Positions 8,756 through 17,077 of a stretch of DNA of 53,300 bases are shown piece by piece; the first letter of the stretch is position 1; the number at the start of each line of letters is the position of its first letter. The translations under genes were made by a program, and so were the position numbers. The stretch is taken from the NCBI GenBank assembly GCA_002840535.1, contig PHBH01000049.1, positions 8,074-61,373 on the forward strand, written 5' to 3'. This DNA comes from Deltaproteobacteria bacterium HGW-Deltaproteobacteria-15 (GTDB lineage Bacteria > Desulfobacterota > DSM-4660 > Desulfatiglandales > HGW-15). The notes beneath the pieces were generated by a model. It worked only from the letters and a program-made list of their open reading frames with translations, was not told where the DNA came from and searched no databases.

Positions 8756-10867
8756 ATGACGAAGTTTCTGATATTTCCCTGCCGCCTGCTGAAAACGGCT
8801 GTCACAGCAGCCGTCATCACCCTGCTTTCGCTGTACGGTATCTCACAGGCAGCACGGAACCAGGTAGAGCACCGCCTCGAAATCACCCTGGTGCCTTCTG
8901 AGCAAAAGCTGATTGGCAGGGACTTGATGCGCATCGAAGCAGGAGGCCTGCGTGAGCTCTCGTTCCATCTTTCCAATCGCGCCCGGGTGAAAAGGATCTT
9001 GTTGAACGGAGAGGATCGTGCCGTTAAGTTTTCAAACTCAGAGATCATCCTGCCGGTAGAGGTTCGCGAGCATGGACGTCCTGTAGAGGTCGAGATTTTT
9101 TACGAGGCCATTTTCAACGATCCTGTGCCTGTTGACCCTGCCAATGTGGATAACCCCGGCTTCGGTGTGACCGCTACCATCACAAAGCAGGGGGTCTTTC
9201 TCCTCTCCGGCGCCGGATGGTATCCTGAACTGAAGGGCAGCCGGGCGACTTTCAGGCTTGCAGTCAAGGCGCCCCTGAACATCCTTGCGGTCACTGCCGG
9301 CCGCAGCCTCGGCCATAAAGCAATCGGGGAGACGACGGTTTCCGAGTGGCTGATCGAGCACCCGGTAGAGGGTCTTACCCTCTCGGCCGCGGCCTATGAG
9401 ATTCATGAGCAGACTGCCGGAGACGTGATCGTCAGCCTCTACCTCTTCCCTGAGAGCCGCCCGCTAGCCGCCGCCTATATGAAGGCAGCGGCGGATTACG
9501 TTCGATTCTATTCCGACCTTTTCGGGCCTTACCCCTTCCCCAAGTTTGCGGTGGTGGAAAACTTCTTCCCCACTGGATACGGATTTCCTTCTTATACGCT
9601 CCTCGGGAGCTCTGTTCTGAGGTTGCCTTTTCTTATCCAGACCAGTCTCGGACACGAGATCGCTCACTCCTGGTGGGGCAACGGGGTATACGTGGACTAT
9701 GACCTGGGCAACTGGAGCGAGGGGCTTACGACCTATGTCTCCGATTATCTCTACAAGGAGAGGGAATCCGAGGCCGAGGCCAGGGAATACCGGTTGCAGG
9801 CGATTCGCAATTACACCATGCTCGCACCTCCCGAAGCCGATTTCCCCCTTTCCGAATTCACGGGAAGGGTCGACCCCTTGAGCAAGGCAATTGGATACGA
9901 CAAGGGAGCCATGGTTTTTCACATGCTCCGAAGGGCCGTAGGGGAACAAGCTTTCTGGACCGCTCTTCGGGAGCTTTACCGGAGCAGGGTATTCCTTCAG
10001 ACTTCATGGAAGGACATTCAGAGTATTTTCGAGACACAATCCAGGATGTCTCTGGAGCGCTTTTTTGACCAGTGGGTCTTTCGCAAAGGCGCTCCTCAGT
10101 TTTATCTGGAGAATGTCCGTGCCTTCCCGGGGAATGGTAATTGGAAGATCGTGGCCGGCCTCTGTCAGGGGCCGGAGCAATTCAACCTGAACATCGATGG
10201 ACTCCTTGAATGCGAGACCTCCCGCACAATGCATAAGATCGCGCTTTCCGATGATTGCACGCGTTTAAATCTTGATTGCTCCTCCTCCCCCGGGCGGCTG
10301 GCTCTCGATCCGGACTTTGACCTGCTCAGAAGATTGGATCCAGCGGAGATTCCGCCTGCCGTCAACCTGCTCAAGAGTTCTCCTTCCGCCCTCCTGGTCC
10401 TGCCTGCAGGAAGCGCAAACCGGTTAAAGACTCTGGCCGGGACTCTGGCCCTTGGCTTGGGTCTGGAAGAGTACCGGATTGTGTCCGAGAAAGACCTGGA
10501 GCCGGAGTTGTTTTCATCGCGCGATATCATCCTGATAGGCATGCCCATGAATGAGGGGCTGTTGCCGGGAATGCCTGCAGGTATGCGTCTTGAAAAGGGT
10601 GGTTTTACACTGGGCGGCCGGGCATACCAAAACCCCTCCGATGCCTTCTTCGGGGTGTTCAGGCATCCCGCCCGGGAAGACCGCGTGGTGGCGGTTTTCC
10701 ATCCCCTCTCCATGAAAGATGCGGGCATTGTCGCACGGAAGGTGACGCACTATGGAAAGTACAGCTATGTCACTTTCCAGGGTGGGGAGAACCGGGAAAA
10801 AGGGTTCTGGCCTGTGGAGAGTTCGCCGCTTATCCATGAATTCGCGACGAAAAAGGGCGCGCCTTGA
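8756..10867 (+). CDS. Exported M1-like metallopeptidase
   Basis: A 703-residue protein with an N-terminal signal peptide or anchor (hydrophobic residues 12-33, ending SQAA). Residues 35-240 resemble the beta-rich N-terminal domain of M1 peptidases. The zinc motif HEIAH begins at His300, and Glu322 in NWSEGLTTY is the likely third ligand; the spacing is 17 residues, against 18 in classic M1 enzymes. The usual GxMEN exopeptidase loop is not obvious; VVENFFPTGYGFPSY occupies the region. The C-terminal 220 residues are not recognised and may mediate binding or regulation. It is likely periplasmic. It is a single gene convergent with hsp20. Peptide substrate is unknown. Confidence 0.82.
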   Translation: MTKFLIFPCRLLKTAVTAAVITLLSLYGISQAARNQVEHRLEITLVPSEQKLIGRDLMRIEAGGLRELSFHLSNRARVKRILLNGEDRAVKFSNSEIILPVEVREHGRPVEVEIFYEAIFNDPVPVDPANVDNPGFGVTATITKQGVFLLSGAGWYPELKGSRATFRLAVKAPLNILAVTAGRSLGHKAIGETTVSEWLIEHPVEGLTLSAAAYEIHEQTAGDVIVSLYLFPESRPLAAAYMKAAADYVRFYSDLFGPYPFPKFAVVENFFPTGYGFPSYTLLGSSVLRLPFLIQTSLGHEIAHSWWGNGVYVDYDLGNWSEGLTTYVSDYLYKERESEAEAREYRLQAIRNYTMLAPPEADFPLSEFTGRVDPLSKAIGYDKGAMVFHMLRRAVGEQAFWTALRELYRSRVFLQTSWKDIQSIFETQSRMSLERFFDQWVFRKGAPQFYLENVRAFPGNGNWKIVAGLCQGPEQFNLNIDGLLECETSRTMHKIALSDDCTRLNLDCSSSPGRLALDPDFDLLRRLDPAEIPPAVNLLKSSPSALLVLPAGSANRLKTLAGTLALGLGLEEYRIVSEKDLEPELFSSRDIILIGMPMNEGLLPGMPAGMRLEKGGFTLGGRAYQNPSDAFFGVFRHPAREDRVVAVFHPLSMKDAGIVARKVTHYGKYSYVTFQGGENREKGFWPVESSPLIHEFATKKGAP

Positions 10868-10917
10868 ATCCGGCTGCGCCCTCGCATTTCTTCACCCGAC
10901 GAAACCCCTATGTCCTT

Positions 10918-11343
10918 TCAATGAATCTCTATCTTCTTGGGGATGCTTTCCTCCGTTTTGGGAAGAACCAGTTTGAGAACCCCGTCTTTGTAGCTCGCTT
11001 CGATCTTGTCACGGTCCACATTGCCGCCGACCCGGATCGTTCGGTTGAAAGCCCCGAAAAACCTCTCGGAGCAGTGGCAGCATTCCCCTTCGGATGTCTC
11101 TTTATCCTTTACGCCTTTCACCCTGACGGCACCGTCATCAAAAGTGATATCCACTTTTTTCATGTCAATGCCGGGCAGCTCCATTGTGACCACATAGTGT
11201 TTGTCCGTTTCCGCCACATCCGAATCAGGCGTCCAGTCCTCGCACAGGATGTTCCTGGAATTGATCCACCCGCAGATGCGATCGAGTTCCCTTTCTGCGG
11301 GTGATATCATCAGCTCCTGCGGTACAAGCATTCTCGTCATCAT
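10918..11343 (-). CDS. Hsp20/alpha-crystallin small heat-shock protein
   Basis: A 141-residue ATP-independent holdase chaperone. The alpha-crystallin domain runs from about residue 40 to 132, with YVVTMELPGIDMKKVDI, FFGAFNRTIRVGG and the end-of-domain motif YKDGVLKLVLPK. A short C-terminal tail EESIPKKIEIH carries the I-x-I oligomerisation motif. A Cys pair with His (GECCHCSER) in the loop is unusual and might bind metal. I start at the ATG at 11343, with GGAAGGGGGT upstream; a GTG lies two codons earlier. It is a single gene between the M1-like peptidase and the methyltransferase module. Confidence 0.93.
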   Translation of the reverse strand: MMTRMLVPQELMISPAERELDRICGWINSRNILCEDWTPDSDVAETDKHYVVTMELPGIDMKKVDITFDDGAVRVKGVKDKETSEGECCHCSERFFGAFNRTIRVGGNVDRDKIEASYKDGVLKLVLPKTEESIPKKIEIH

Positions 11344-11423
11344 GGTCACCCCCTTCCTTAAATTGCATGGCCGAAGGTAATCATGCTTCCTTTTATGTCA
11401 ATGGTGACATAACAAGAACAGGT

Positions 11424-12770
11424 TCATCGTTCTCCTGCGCCGTATCTTTTTGCGAACTCCATCATGGCCCGTACGTTTTCCGGCTTGGAGCCCTGCATGC
11501 CGGCGCCTGTTGAGAAAATGAACCCCCCGTTTGCCCCCGCGACATCGATCAGCTCTTTGCACGTTGCGGTGACTTGTTCAACCGTGCCTGTGCACAAGAG
11601 ATCAAGAGGCAGGTTTCCGGCTATGCACGCCACCCGGCCGACTGTTTCTTTGGCCTTTTTCATATCGGTCCTGTCGAACCACCAGAGAACCTTCCCCTTG
11701 GGAATGTCGCAGATGGATTCCAGCCTCTCGTTGTAGGCGCCCTCCGCAAACAACTGGGGCACCAGCCCTTCGTTGATCAGGCCGATGATGAGTTTCCTCA
11801 GGGTCGGCCAGTAGAAAGTCTTGAACTGCTCCTGGGACATGAAGCCGTCCGCACCCTTGTGCAAAGGAATAAAAGGCATGACGTGCCCGGTCGCACGGCA
11901 GGCGGCCACCCCGCATTTGATCATGATGGGGGTCAGCCGCTCGCAAGCCTCCATGAGCTCATCCTTGCGGCGGAACATGTCCAGCATGACCCCTTTTGTG
12001 CCCCGAAGGCTGTCCCCCACCACATCGAAGGGAGCCTTGGTCATGCCGCCCGAGAAGGCAGGATATCCCTTTCCCATATTGCGGCCGGAAATTTCCCGGA
12101 CAGCATTTCTCCACCTGAGGGATTCTTCTCCGGCGCGGGAGAGGGAGTCCAGGGCCGCCTTCATTTCCGGTGCGGCAAAAGGAATGCTCATGGGAGGAAC
12201 CAGAGGGATCTCGTTGACAGGCGGCAGAAGAGGGAAGGTTTCAAAGGGTTTCAAAGAACCAAAGATCCGCGGGAAATAGACGTTAAGGAAGAATCCGGTC
12301 GGATCGTCGATCAGGTCCCGGTATTCTTCCCCCTTCATATACTCGTCTTCCACGAACTGATATTCCCGCTCCTTGGATACGCCATGCCCCGGCCACTGGT
12401 AAAGCTTCAGGTCCAGCGTGTCCAATACCTTGCCCGGAACGATCGTGGCGGGACCCGTATACGCATCCGGAGCGAAGTCCCGATGATAGGTGTCCCAGGC
12501 CCTCCCGAGGGCTTCGTAGTCGTACATGGCATCGTACGCGCTGATCCCTGCATATTCCATGGGGAAAAATCCTGCCGAGGGGCAGATTGGAATACGGGAG
12601 GGGGTTTTCCTGAGCTGGATTGCATCCCTCATCAATGTCGCCCGCTCCTGATAGGCCTTCTCCGCAGCCGCATTTTCAAAGGGAATACCTTTTCCGGAAA
12701 TCCAATCGGCAAACCGTGTCTCCAGCTTCTTTTCGGCATCCGCAGAAACTTCGAGGAATCTCTCCTTCAT
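11424..12770 (-). CDS. URO-D family corrinoid-dependent methyltransferase (module 1)
   Basis: A 448-residue protein of the uroporphyrinogen-decarboxylase superfamily, methyltransferase branch; relatives move methyl groups between a substrate and a corrinoid protein. It is last in a three-gene module, one base after the corrinoid protein stop, so translation is coupled (GGAGGGAG upstream). The C-terminal half aligns with the module 2 protein at 28157. The H-x-C zinc motif of MtaA/MtbA/MtvB is absent: at its expected place is LFAEGAYNERL. A later Cys in ACIAGNLP is kept. An extra ~100 N-terminal residues make it longer than typical 340-residue members. By context it is an MtvB-type substrate demethylase, substrate unknown. 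Confidence 0.8.
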   Translation of the reverse strand: MKERFLEVSADAEKKLETRFADWISGKGIPFENAAAEKAYQERATLMRDAIQLRKTPSRIPICPSAGFFPMEYAGISAYDAMYDYEALGRAWDTYHRDFAPDAYTGPATIVPGKVLDTLDLKLYQWPGHGVSKEREYQFVEDEYMKGEEYRDLIDDPTGFFLNVYFPRIFGSLKPFETFPLLPPVNEIPLVPPMSIPFAAPEMKAALDSLSRAGEESLRWRNAVREISGRNMGKGYPAFSGGMTKAPFDVVGDSLRGTKGVMLDMFRRKDELMEACERLTPIMIKCGVAACRATGHVMPFIPLHKGADGFMSQEQFKTFYWPTLRKLIIGLINEGLVPQLFAEGAYNERLESICDIPKGKVLWWFDRTDMKKAKETVGRVACIAGNLPLDLLCTGTVEQVTATCKELIDVAGANGGFIFSTGAGMQGSKPENVRAMMEFAKRYGAGER

Positions 12771-12771
12771 T

Positions 12772-13404
12772 CTATCTCCCTCCGATCCACTCTTTCGTCA
12801 GCCTCACACCGGCCAGAGCGTCCGAGCCGAACGCGTCGGCTCCGGTATACTCCTTTACGTTTTGCGTAATCTGGCCCCCGCCGATCATGATCCGGACCTT
12901 CTGCCGAAGCCCTGCCGCGTCAATGGCCTGGATTGTCTCCTTCATGGAGTCAAAGGCCAGGGTCAGCAGGCCGCTCATGCCCACCACCTGCGGGTCGAAT
13001 TCGCGGATGGCGTTCACGAAGTTTTCGGGCGGTTGATCGATGCCGATATCCCGCACCTCGAAGCCGTTGGCCTCCAGGAGAAAGCGTACGATGTTTTTCC
13101 CGATGTCGTGAATATCCCCTTTGACTGTTCCGATCAAGACCCTTCCGCTCGCCTCGCTTGTCTTTGCATCCTTGACGAGCGGTTTGATCATCTCGGAGAT
13201 CTGCTGCAACATCTCACCGGCCATCATGAGATGGGGAAGGAAATACTCCCCCTTTTCAAAACGCTTTCCCACGATCTCCATTGCCCTGGAGCAACTCTCC
13301 AGAATCTTCATGGGATCGATTCCCTGCTTCAGCATTTGTCGCGCTTGTTCCAGCGCCTCAGGCTCCTGCATTTCAACCAGCGCATGAATCAATGTTTCCG
13401 TCAC
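12772..13404 (-). CDS. Corrinoid (B12-binding) methyl carrier protein (module 1)
   Basis: A 210-residue cytoplasmic corrinoid protein that carries a methyl group on cobalt. A helical cap domain spans residues 1-80 and a Rossmann-like B12 domain follows, with the DxHxxG motif as GDIHDIG (Asp97, His99, Gly102), SGLLTLAF and the nucleotide-tail loop IMIGGGQ. I start at the GTG at 13404, preceded by AAGGAG; an upstream in-frame extension runs into a palindromic repeat and is not coding. It lies between the MeTr-type gene and the URO-D methyltransferase, matching the MtvA-MtvC-MtvB content of known O-demethylases. The module 2 paralog at 27524 has the motif at the same residue numbers. Confidence 0.92.
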   Translation of the reverse strand: MTETLIHALVEMQEPEALEQARQMLKQGIDPMKILESCSRAMEIVGKRFEKGEYFLPHLMMAGEMLQQISEMIKPLVKDAKTSEASGRVLIGTVKGDIHDIGKNIVRFLLEANGFEVRDIGIDQPPENFVNAIREFDPQVVGMSGLLTLAFDSMKETIQAIDAAGLRQKVRIMIGGGQITQNVKEYTGADAFGSDALAGVRLTKEWIGGR

Positions 13405-13431
13405 CGATGTTCTCCTTTCCGTTTGAGCTCT

Positions 13432-13498
13432 GCCACGAAGACACAAAGACACGAAAAAAGACTTCTTGTTCTTCTTTGTGTCTTAGTGTCTTTGTGGC
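13432..13498. repeat. Palindromic intergenic repeat, GCCACGAAGACAC family
   Basis: GCCACGAAGACACAAAG starting at 13432 is inverted at 13471-13498 as CTTTGTGTCTTAGTGTC and TTTGTGGC. The arms are about 28 bases with a short AT-rich loop. It lies between two genes of the methyltransferase module, inside their presumed transcript. Confidence 0.9.
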
Positions 13499-13539
13499 TG
13501 ATCTTTTGTTTCTTCCACAGAGAGGTCGCAGGCCAAGGT

Positions 13540-14337
13540 CTAGGCCGCCAGCCGGCCCCCTCTATAGGCCTTTATGAAGCTCATGCAGAAGCGATCTCTT
13601 CCGGCGAGGGTTTCAGCGGCCAGGATGTTCGCCATCATAGCCTTGTCCAGCGGGTTCAGGATCGCCGCATCCAACCCCTTGGCAATAGCCATGGTCATGA
13701 AAGTCTGATTCAGGAATTTCCTGAGGGGAAGCCCATAGGAGATATTCGAGAGCCCGCAGATGGTATGAATGCCGGGAAAGAGGGCCATGATCTTCTCAAC
13801 GGCCGCGAGAAATTCCTTGCCAAATGTCTGGTCAGTGGATACGGGCTGGACCAGGGGATCCATAAAGAGGTTTTCGAGCTTCAGGTTGCTCTTCAAGAGC
13901 AGATTCACAAGCGTATCGGCAATCCTGACCCTGTCGTCCGCCGTTCGCGGCATGCCGGAGTCGCTCATGCACAAGCCGACGACCTTCAGATCCGTACCCG
14001 CGATCAACGGCAGCAAACTCTCGGCCCTGCCTTTTTCGAGCGAAATGGAATTAATCATGGCAGTGCCGCGGTGAACCGAGAGGCCGGCCTCAATGGCCCT
14101 GGGGCTCGGGCTGTCTATGCAACAGGGGAGGTCCACCTCGGCCTGGACCTCCTGGATGAGCCATTTGAGGTATTCGGCCTCCTTCCCCTCGAATGCACCG
14201 GCATTCACGTCGATGTATCCTGCCTGCTGATCCGCCTGATCCCTGGCCAGTTTCCTGATGGTTTCCGCATCCCGGTTCTCGATTGCCGAGGCCACCGGTT
14301 TCCGCGTCGAGTTAATGAGTTCACCCACGATGATCAT
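13540..14337 (-). CDS. Methyltetrahydrofolate:corrinoid methyltransferase (MeTr/MtvA-like)
   Basis: A 265-residue TIM-barrel protein of the pterin-binding (dihydropteroate synthase-like) family, which transfers methyl between tetrahydrofolate and a corrinoid protein. Family signatures seen are IIVGELINSTRK at the N-terminus, the YIDVNAGAF strand near residue 40, CCIDSPSPRAIEAGL near residue 75, and CGLSNISYGLP near residue 195, where Asn binds the pterin in AcsE. The start ATG has CGGAGG 8 bases upstream. It is first in the minus-strand module, followed by the corrinoid protein and URO-D methyltransferase, and divergent from marR. In demethylation it would load methyl onto tetrahydrofolate; the reverse is also chemically possible. 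Confidence 0.9.
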   Translation of the reverse strand: MIIVGELINSTRKPVASAIENRDAETIRKLARDQADQQAGYIDVNAGAFEGKEAEYLKWLIQEVQAEVDLPCCIDSPSPRAIEAGLSVHRGTAMINSISLEKGRAESLLPLIAGTDLKVVGLCMSDSGMPRTADDRVRIADTLVNLLLKSNLKLENLFMDPLVQPVSTDQTFGKEFLAAVEKIMALFPGIHTICGLSNISYGLPLRKFLNQTFMTMAIAKGLDAAILNPLDKAMMANILAAETLAGRDRFCMSFIKAYRGGRLAA

Positions 14338-14490
14338 CCTGACATCCTCCGTTCGATGTAGCCCTCTCTTGCAGTCTTATCCATACTCAAAAAGACCCTG
14401 CTCTGTCAAACACGAGTCAAGGGCGGGGTCGGAAATTTTTGTACGGATCGTTGCAGGTTATCTGTCGTATGCACTCCTTCCCGAAATATT

Positions 14491-14503
14491 CAACATGTTG
14501 ACA
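14491..14503. promoter_or_regulatory. Candidate operator in the marR/methyltransferase divergent region
   Basis: A 10-bp perfect palindrome CAACATGTTG (14491-14500) is followed directly by TTGACA (14498-14503), a candidate -35 for marR. MarR proteins usually bind short palindromes next to their own promoter. The divergent gene begins about 150 bases away, so one site could control both. The -10 is not clear. Confidence 0.4.
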
Positions 14504-14548
14504 TATCATATATTGACTTTCAATTCCGCACGGGATAAACCAAACCCA

Positions 14549-15091
14549 ATGGCACCCGACCTCAACTATAAGAGCAACTTGAGCACGGACGAAAAGGTAT
14601 TGATGGCCATTGTGAGGGCTGCGGAGATCTTTAAAAGAGCCCACTCCGCATTGTTCAGAAACTATGGCCTTTCCTTCCCCCAATATAACATCCTTCGGGT
14701 TCTCGAAGCCTCAAATGACGGACATAACAAGATCAGCGATGTGAGCCGGATCATGCTCGTTCCCGGTGCCAACATGACGGGGATTGCGAAGAGGCTTGAA
14801 AAAGGCGGTTTCATTTTCCGGAACTCCGATCCCAGGGATGAGCGGGTGACCATGCTCGAAATTACCCCCAAGGCAAGAAAAACCCTCCAGAGGATCGAAA
14901 AAGAAAAAGATCAATGGGCGGAATTCCTGTTAAAGGATTTATCCAATGAGGAAAAGCTCTACCTCCTGAGTAAGATCAGACGGTTGATCACAAACAATGT
15001 CCAGGTCGCAGACAAAAAGGTCAATCAGCACAAGGCAGCCAGTCGCATCGGAAAACTGAGGACCAAGAAGCAGGGCGTCTCCACTGATTAG
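14549..15091 (+). CDS. MarR family transcriptional regulator
   Basis: A 180-residue winged-helix DNA-binding protein. The core spans about residues 15-145: an N-terminal dimerisation helix, FPQYNILRVLEA, the recognition region KISDVSRIMLVPGANMTGIAKRLEKGG, and the wing with the family-typical DPRDERVTMLEITPKA. The C-terminal 35 residues are basic and unusually long. The ATG at 14549 is chosen; an earlier ATG at 14494 would add 18 residues of weak character and lacks a better ribosome site. It is divergent from the methyltransferase module and is its likely local regulator. MarR proteins often respond to aromatic acids, which would fit the gene context, but the ligand is unknown. Confidence 0.88.
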   Translation: MAPDLNYKSNLSTDEKVLMAIVRAAEIFKRAHSALFRNYGLSFPQYNILRVLEASNDGHNKISDVSRIMLVPGANMTGIAKRLEKGGFIFRNSDPRDERVTMLEITPKARKTLQRIEKEKDQWAEFLLKDLSNEEKLYLLSKIRRLITNNVQVADKKVNQHKAASRIGKLRTKKQGVSTD

Positions 15092-15107
15092 ACGGCCCAG
15101 TTTCCTT

Positions 15108-15163
15108 TTGACAGAAAATCTGAAACAACCTATAGTTTAATACCTTATGAATATTGTTTCAGA
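15108..15163 (+). promoter_or_regulatory. Promoter with overlapping inverted repeat upstream of luxR
   Basis: A near-consensus promoter has TTGACA at 15108-15113, a 17-base spacer, and TATAGT at 15131-15136. A 10-bp inverted repeat, TCTGAAACAA (15119-15128) and TTGTTTCAGA (15154-15163), straddles the -10. A direct repeat CAGAAAATC also occurs at 15112-15120 and 15161-15169. The arrangement looks like an operator that would block or loop the promoter. The likely target is the LuxR-type gene 360 bases downstream; a terminator for marR is not seen. Confidence 0.65.
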
Positions 15164-15522
15164 AAATCGGCGTTAGGAGTCCAGGGCCCTTATGGAAGCC
15201 CTTGTCAAAGCAATTGCCTGCTTGCAGAATACGGACGCCGGGCGCAAGTTCAACGTCAGAGTCTCTCCCGACAATGCTGTAATCCCCGAACCCGGAATGG
15301 CGCCTGCTTGGCTTACCTTTCGCCGTCTCCGCAGGGGACAAAACGCGTCCTTGCTCCAAATCGTCCCAGTACCGCCTTTTTGCGTGCTCCCAACTCGCTC
15401 TGGTAAAGAAGCTGCCCCGGAAATTGTTCCGTCCCTGCATCGTTATAGATCATTTTCTTATTCATGGAACACATTCCCTTTCCGATGTTGAAACAGGCAC
15501 GGCTTCCGCCGTGGAGAAACAG
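15164..15522. other. Long leader or intergenic stretch before the LuxR-type gene
   Basis: About 360 bases with no gene I can support. Overlapping open frames exist on both strands (15192-15491 plus, 15159-15440 minus), but neither has a recognisable family or a well-placed ribosome site. If the promoter at 15108 serves the regulator, this is an unusually long 5' leader. Confidence 0.4.
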
Positions 15523-16665
15523 ATGATAGAAGGCTCTCAACCATTCGAAGAGATTCAAGAGATCCTGCATGTGGCAAATCTTGCCCTGGAGCCGAATCTG
15601 CTCAGATCCAAGATCCTGGAGCTTTTATTCAAGAAAATTTATGTGGAATGCTCCGTATTTTTCCTTCCAGGCGATTCCACGGGCGGCATTGAAGTCAACC
15701 TTGAGGAGAAATACGTAAAACAGTACAAAGAACACTTCCATCGATATGATCCTATTCAGCTGATTGCCGGAACTTACTATATGCGAAGGGTGATTCGTCT
15801 GGAGGAAGTGATCGACTATCACGCCTTCGTATCCAGCAGATTCTACTGCGATTTCCTGAGACCCCAAAAGATACACCACAAGCTTTACATCAATCTCTAC
15901 ACAGGAGACAGGTACCACGGCAGGATCGCTTTGTTCAGACCTCAAAAGACGGACGGATTTTCCGAGGAGAATGTTCGCATTCTCCGTACCATGGCTCCCT
16001 TTTTGGCTTTCGCCCTGGACCATAACGATCTCCTGATAAAGACCAGGGTTCAGGAGGGTGCTTTCAACCTGGTGGACAAGAATGTCTCTGTCGGGGTCAT
16101 CCTTGTGGATGATTCCATGCGCCCGGTGTACATGAATCAGAAGGCAAGAGCCTTCTGTCAGGACTTCTCAGTACGCGTTCCTTACAAGGATGCGGTCTTT
16201 CGAATGCCCTCAGGGCTATTGGACGATTGTCGCGCCATTTCCGAGGAACTCGGAGCCAGAGCAGATTGTCTTGCATTGCCAAAGTACAGGGTTCTGAGAA
16301 CGGATCATTTCAAAGCCTTCCACATTTCCTCCCGAATTCTGGGAAACGGCTCGTCGACAGGTGGAAAATTGTTCATGGTCTCCATCGAGGAAGTGCATGA
16401 ATCCATGGGGTTCGAACCGGCCAGGCTCAAAGAAGTCTACAAGTTGACAAACAGGGAGATCGACATCGTACTGCAGACTTATCAAGGGCTGAAGAACGCG
16501 GAAATTGCCAGGAGGTTGTTCATATCGGAGATAACCGTGAAGAAACACATTCAAAATATCTTTCAAAAAATGGGGGTGAAGAGCAGGACTGCTCTGGTTC
16601 ACAGGATTTTAGAGGATAATCCGGATTTCGTCTCCATAGCCGGTTCGTGCGGTGATCCGGGATAG
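15523..16665 (+). CDS. LuxR-type transcriptional regulator
   Basis: A 380-residue regulator with a C-terminal LuxR/GerE helix-turn-helix at about residues 305-365: LTNREIDIVLQTYQGLKNAEIARRL then ISEITVKKHIQNIFQKMGVKSR, closely matching the family. Residues 1-180 are a probable GAF-like ligand domain and residues 180-290 a PAS-like region (VGVILVDDSMRPVYMNQKA). No receiver domain is present, so it likely binds a small ligand directly. The ATG at 15523 has GGAG 7 bases upstream; an in-frame GTG lies at 15511. It sits between the first methyltransferase module and the Liv-AOR block, about 410 bp upstream of the importer, and is a reasonable activator for that block. Confidence 0.88.
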   Translation: MIEGSQPFEEIQEILHVANLALEPNLLRSKILELLFKKIYVECSVFFLPGDSTGGIEVNLEEKYVKQYKEHFHRYDPIQLIAGTYYMRRVIRLEEVIDYHAFVSSRFYCDFLRPQKIHHKLYINLYTGDRYHGRIALFRPQKTDGFSEENVRILRTMAPFLAFALDHNDLLIKTRVQEGAFNLVDKNVSVGVILVDDSMRPVYMNQKARAFCQDFSVRVPYKDAVFRMPSGLLDDCRAISEELGARADCLALPKYRVLRTDHFKAFHISSRILGNGSSTGGKLFMVSIEEVHESMGFEPARLKEVYKLTNREIDIVLQTYQGLKNAEIARRLFISEITVKKHIQNIFQKMGVKSRTALVHRILEDNPDFVSIAGSCGDPG

Positions 16666-17077
16666 TGACCCTTTGTCCTTCGAAGCGCCTTTCCTGGTCG
16701 GTTTAGTCCAGGCCCCCCCAGCTGGCTAATCTCAATCTCTCGTTTACCCATAAGAAGACCATAACCAGCAAAAATAATACTTTCGTATAATGTACAGGAG
16801 TAAAGTCAAAATTTAGAATGGAGCGTATTAAGGACAATAGGCGGCTCGTTCGTCCTGGCAGATGTCCGTTTTTAGTGGAGGGGAAGTAAATGACGGGGGA
16901 GGCCGGGTGAGGTTGGTCAGACCGGCCGGCGAACGAAGCGCTTGAGGGTGGCGGAATACGTCCCTATCGAGAAAGGAGGTGGGACAGGTAAGGATCAACG
17001 AGGGGATAGAAGGTTTTGAAGGAAATGGTTCACATCAGAAGACCCTGAATCACTACAAACAGGGAAGGAGGCAAACG
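16666..17077 (+). promoter_or_regulatory. Leader region of the Liv-AOR block with candidate -10
   Basis: No gene is supported in these 412 bases. A consensus -10, TATAAT, lies at 16786-16791 but has no good -35 (AACCAG at 17-base spacing), which would suit an activator-dependent promoter. This would give a 5' leader of about 280 bases. A six-codon open frame starting at about 16890 follows a GGAGGGGAAG site and may be chance. The gene's own site, GGGAAGGAGG, is at about 17062. Confidence 0.45.

Noticed and set aside
13405..13452. Longer start for the module 1 corrinoid protein
   Set aside because: It would translate part of a palindromic repeat; the GTG at 13404 has a good ribosome site and matches the paralog's length.
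15192..15491. Plus-strand 99-codon open frame upstream of luxR, and an overlapping minus-strand frame
   Set aside because: No recognisable family, ribosome site too far (about 13 bases), and both strands are open over the same stretch, so coding is not supported.
16890..16910. Six-codon leader peptide before the Liv block
   Set aside because: It has a fair ribosome site but no regulatory codons or attenuator structure linked to it; probably chance.
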